Virus record (IMG/VR): IMGVR_UViG_3300046820_000639
Coordinates: 1 to 44,888 of that record
Length of the DNA: 44,888 bases
Source: a virus
Reading direction: 5' to 3' (one strand)
Part shown: positions 43,728 through 44,888 of the stretch, one piece after another
How the letters are laid out: every line of letters starts with the position of its first letter
How positions within the stretch are numbered: the first letter of the stretch is position 1
Notes under the pieces: generated by a model
Seen by the model: only the letters and a program-made list of their open reading frames with translations
Told to the model about the DNA's origin: nothing
Databases searched by the model: none
Program-made: the position numbers and the translations under genes

Positions 43728-44888
43728 TTACTTTGATTGTGCCCTGAAAACCCCATCCCAATCTTTTGGTAGGTCATGAGTTTTCATCTCCTTGCAACGT
43801 TCTATCCATAGCTCGTAGCTATGATCCATTTGGCCATCGAACTCGCCTGTTAACTGTTTACACATTTTAATTGCTTGATCGAACTTCTGACTACGATATG
43901 CGGCTAGCATAGCATCATGTGTTTCACGTGCCATCATATACTCGGGCATTGAACCTGCGTCTGTGTACAACAAAGGTGTGTAGATATTTAATCCAACTGC
44001 TTTACCTTTAACAGCTATACAGTCTAATTCTAGACAGAAAAAGTCATCTTTAACTTCTTTGTATGTGTCGGGACCAATGATCAACAGCACACCATAGCCC
44101 TTGGTTTGTCCTTCTAAACGACTGGCTACCGACACAGGATCGCCTAGTACATCATAGCCCATCTTACCTTCAGCACCAATGTTACCTACCAGTATCTTAC
44201 CTGTATTAACACCGGCACCCATACCCACTGGCGGCTTGCCAATTGACTCCAAGTGTTTGTTAAATTCTTCAACAGCCTTAACCATTTCAATGGCTGTCTT
44301 AACTGCATGGTAAGCATGACGATCATCGTCTAGTGGTGCACCGTGAATGTGCAATGACGCATCTCCAATGAACTTGATCAAGCATCCGTTGTTGTCAAAC
44401 ACAGGTTTAGCAATAGCAGTCATATATTCGTTCATGATAGCTGTAAAGCCTTCTACATCTGTGCCGTACTTTTCACCTAAGCCAGTAAAGTTACGCATGT
44501 CGGTCATAACTGCTGTCAACATCTTTTCTTCACCGCCTAGTTTAATTAGTTCAGGATTCTTCTGTAAACGTTCAACAATCACAGGGCTTACATAGCTACC
44601 AAACTGTTTCTTAATCTGTTGCTTCTGTAAGAATTCGCTTACAAACTTAACACCATAAGCGTGAAGCATAACCAAAATAAGACCGCCGACTGGAATAGTC
44701 GCGTCCACAAGCCATTGGCTACTGCTATATGCGAAATTACATAAAGGAATAATAACGCCAATACCAACAACACCTGCCCCAATACCAACATAAGTCCACC
44801 TTGTTAAAAATAATAATGTAACACCAATTAATAATACCGTCAATAGTTCAGCACCGTCGGCCCAATCAGGACGTTGAATAACTACACC
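43728..44888 (-). CDS. CHASE2-type class III adenylate/guanylate cyclase, N-terminus beyond window
   Basis: 386 codons are present; the frame is open to the right edge and begins RPDWADGAEL, typical of the end of a CHASE2 sensor. Three membrane spans follow (TVLLIGVTLLFLTRW..., then IGVIIPL and VGGLILVMLHAYG), then the cyclase domain: VMTDMRNFTGL (metal Asp), LIKFIGDASLHIHGAP (Lys and second metal Asp) and VLGDPVSVASRLEG (base-binding Asp). The usual Asn of the N-x-x-x-R pair is Ser here. It should make cAMP (or cGMP) at the host inner membrane. Unusual for a phage. Confidence 0.85.
   Translation of the reverse strand, partial: GVVIQRPDWADGAELLTVLLIGVTLLFLTRWTYVGIGAGVVGIGVIIPLCNFAYSSSQWLVDATIPVGGLILVMLHAYGVKFVSEFLQKQQIKKQFGSYVSPVIVERLQKNPELIKLGGEEKMLTAVMTDMRNFTGLGEKYGTDVEGFTAIMNEYMTAIAKPVFDNNGCLIKFIGDASLHIHGAPLDDDRHAYHAVKTAIEMVKAVEEFNKHLESIGKPPVGMGAGVNTGKILVGNIGAEGKMGYDVLGDPVSVASRLEGQTKGYGVLLIIGPDTYKEVKDDFFCLELDCIAVKGKAVGLNIYTPLLYTDAGSMPEYMMARETHDAMLAAYRSQKFDQAIKMCKQLTGEFDGQMDHSYELWIERCKEMKTHDLPKDWDGVFRAQSK

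Noticed and set aside
1-44888. CRISPR arrays, insertion sequences with terminal repeats, rRNA genes and integrase/att sites.
   Set aside because: No regularly spaced direct repeats, transposase, rRNA or integrase sequence was seen. The only mobile elements found are the two homing endonucleases.

Overview
This window looks like part of the genome of a large tailed phage (T4-like or jumbo myovirus style) infecting a Gram-negative, probably proteobacterial, host. The phage call rests on several things. Most genes are small, packed on the minus strand, and joined by ATGA or TAATG overlaps. There are a phage-type ATP-dependent DNA ligase, two homing endonucleases (GIY-YIG and HNH), fibre-like virion proteins, T4-late-like promoter motifs and a set of proteins with T4-like capsid-targeting leaders. 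No terminase, portal, major capsid or polymerase gene lies in the window, so taxonomy and host are inferred. The permuted two-piece tmRNA points to an alphaproteobacterial or betaproteobacterial lineage.

Layout. (1) 1-12.2 kb, early/accessory region: about 30 small minus-strand genes. They include an array of paralogues ending in an [D/E]A-x-x-F-x-L-K-W motif, a metallophosphoesterase, two paralogues of a CSW/DWYCSG family, a SpoVT/AbrB-like protein, an SH3-like protein, four small tandem genes, DNA ligase and a SWIM zinc-finger protein. (2) 12.2-16 kb: a GIY-YIG endonuclease convergent with a permuted tmRNA (tag ANDNAFLMAA), then small membrane and unknown genes, each with a strong TTGAC-N17-TATAAT promoter. 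(3) 16-27.6 kb: an exostosin-like glycosyltransferase (plus strand), an SGNH-like protein and a 2OG oxygenase. These are followed by a translationally coupled cassette of seven genes, most starting with MRAxxFLxE-like leaders (GH19 lysozyme, unknowns, a DUF4258-like protein, a ParB-fold protein, a nucleotidyltransferase, an amidoligase), then a malonyl-CoA-decarboxylase-like protein, a HAD-ParB fusion and a GNAT. (4) 27.7-34.2 kb: GroES, ClpP, radical SAM and a second ClpP in one operon; three lipoproteins; small genes; an H1-like basic protein. (5) 34.2-44.9 kb: a second and a third exostosin-like glycosyltransferase, UV-damage endonuclease, a fibre-like protein, a methyltransferase-like protein, an amidinotransferase, a second 2OG-type oxygenase, a nucleotide-sugar dehydrogenase, two YvrJ/holin-like proteins, an HNH endonuclease and a CHASE2-type class III nucleotide cyclase cut by the window edge.

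Expression signals fall into two classes. Early-type promoters (TTGAC-N16/17-TATAAT) include six in which the start codon lies exactly 6 nt after the -10 box, which predicts leaderless mRNAs. Late-type motifs (ATAAATAC and variants) precede the structural, cargo, ClpP and glycosyltransferase genes.

The most interesting candidate system is the cassette at 18.6-25.3 kb. Its products carry an N-terminal leader that closely resembles the T4 internal-protein capsid-targeting sequence with its (L/I)xE protease site. The inference is that the phage packages several enzymes in its head and delivers them with the DNA. A second theme is proteostasis: phage-encoded tmRNA, two ClpP proteases and GroES.
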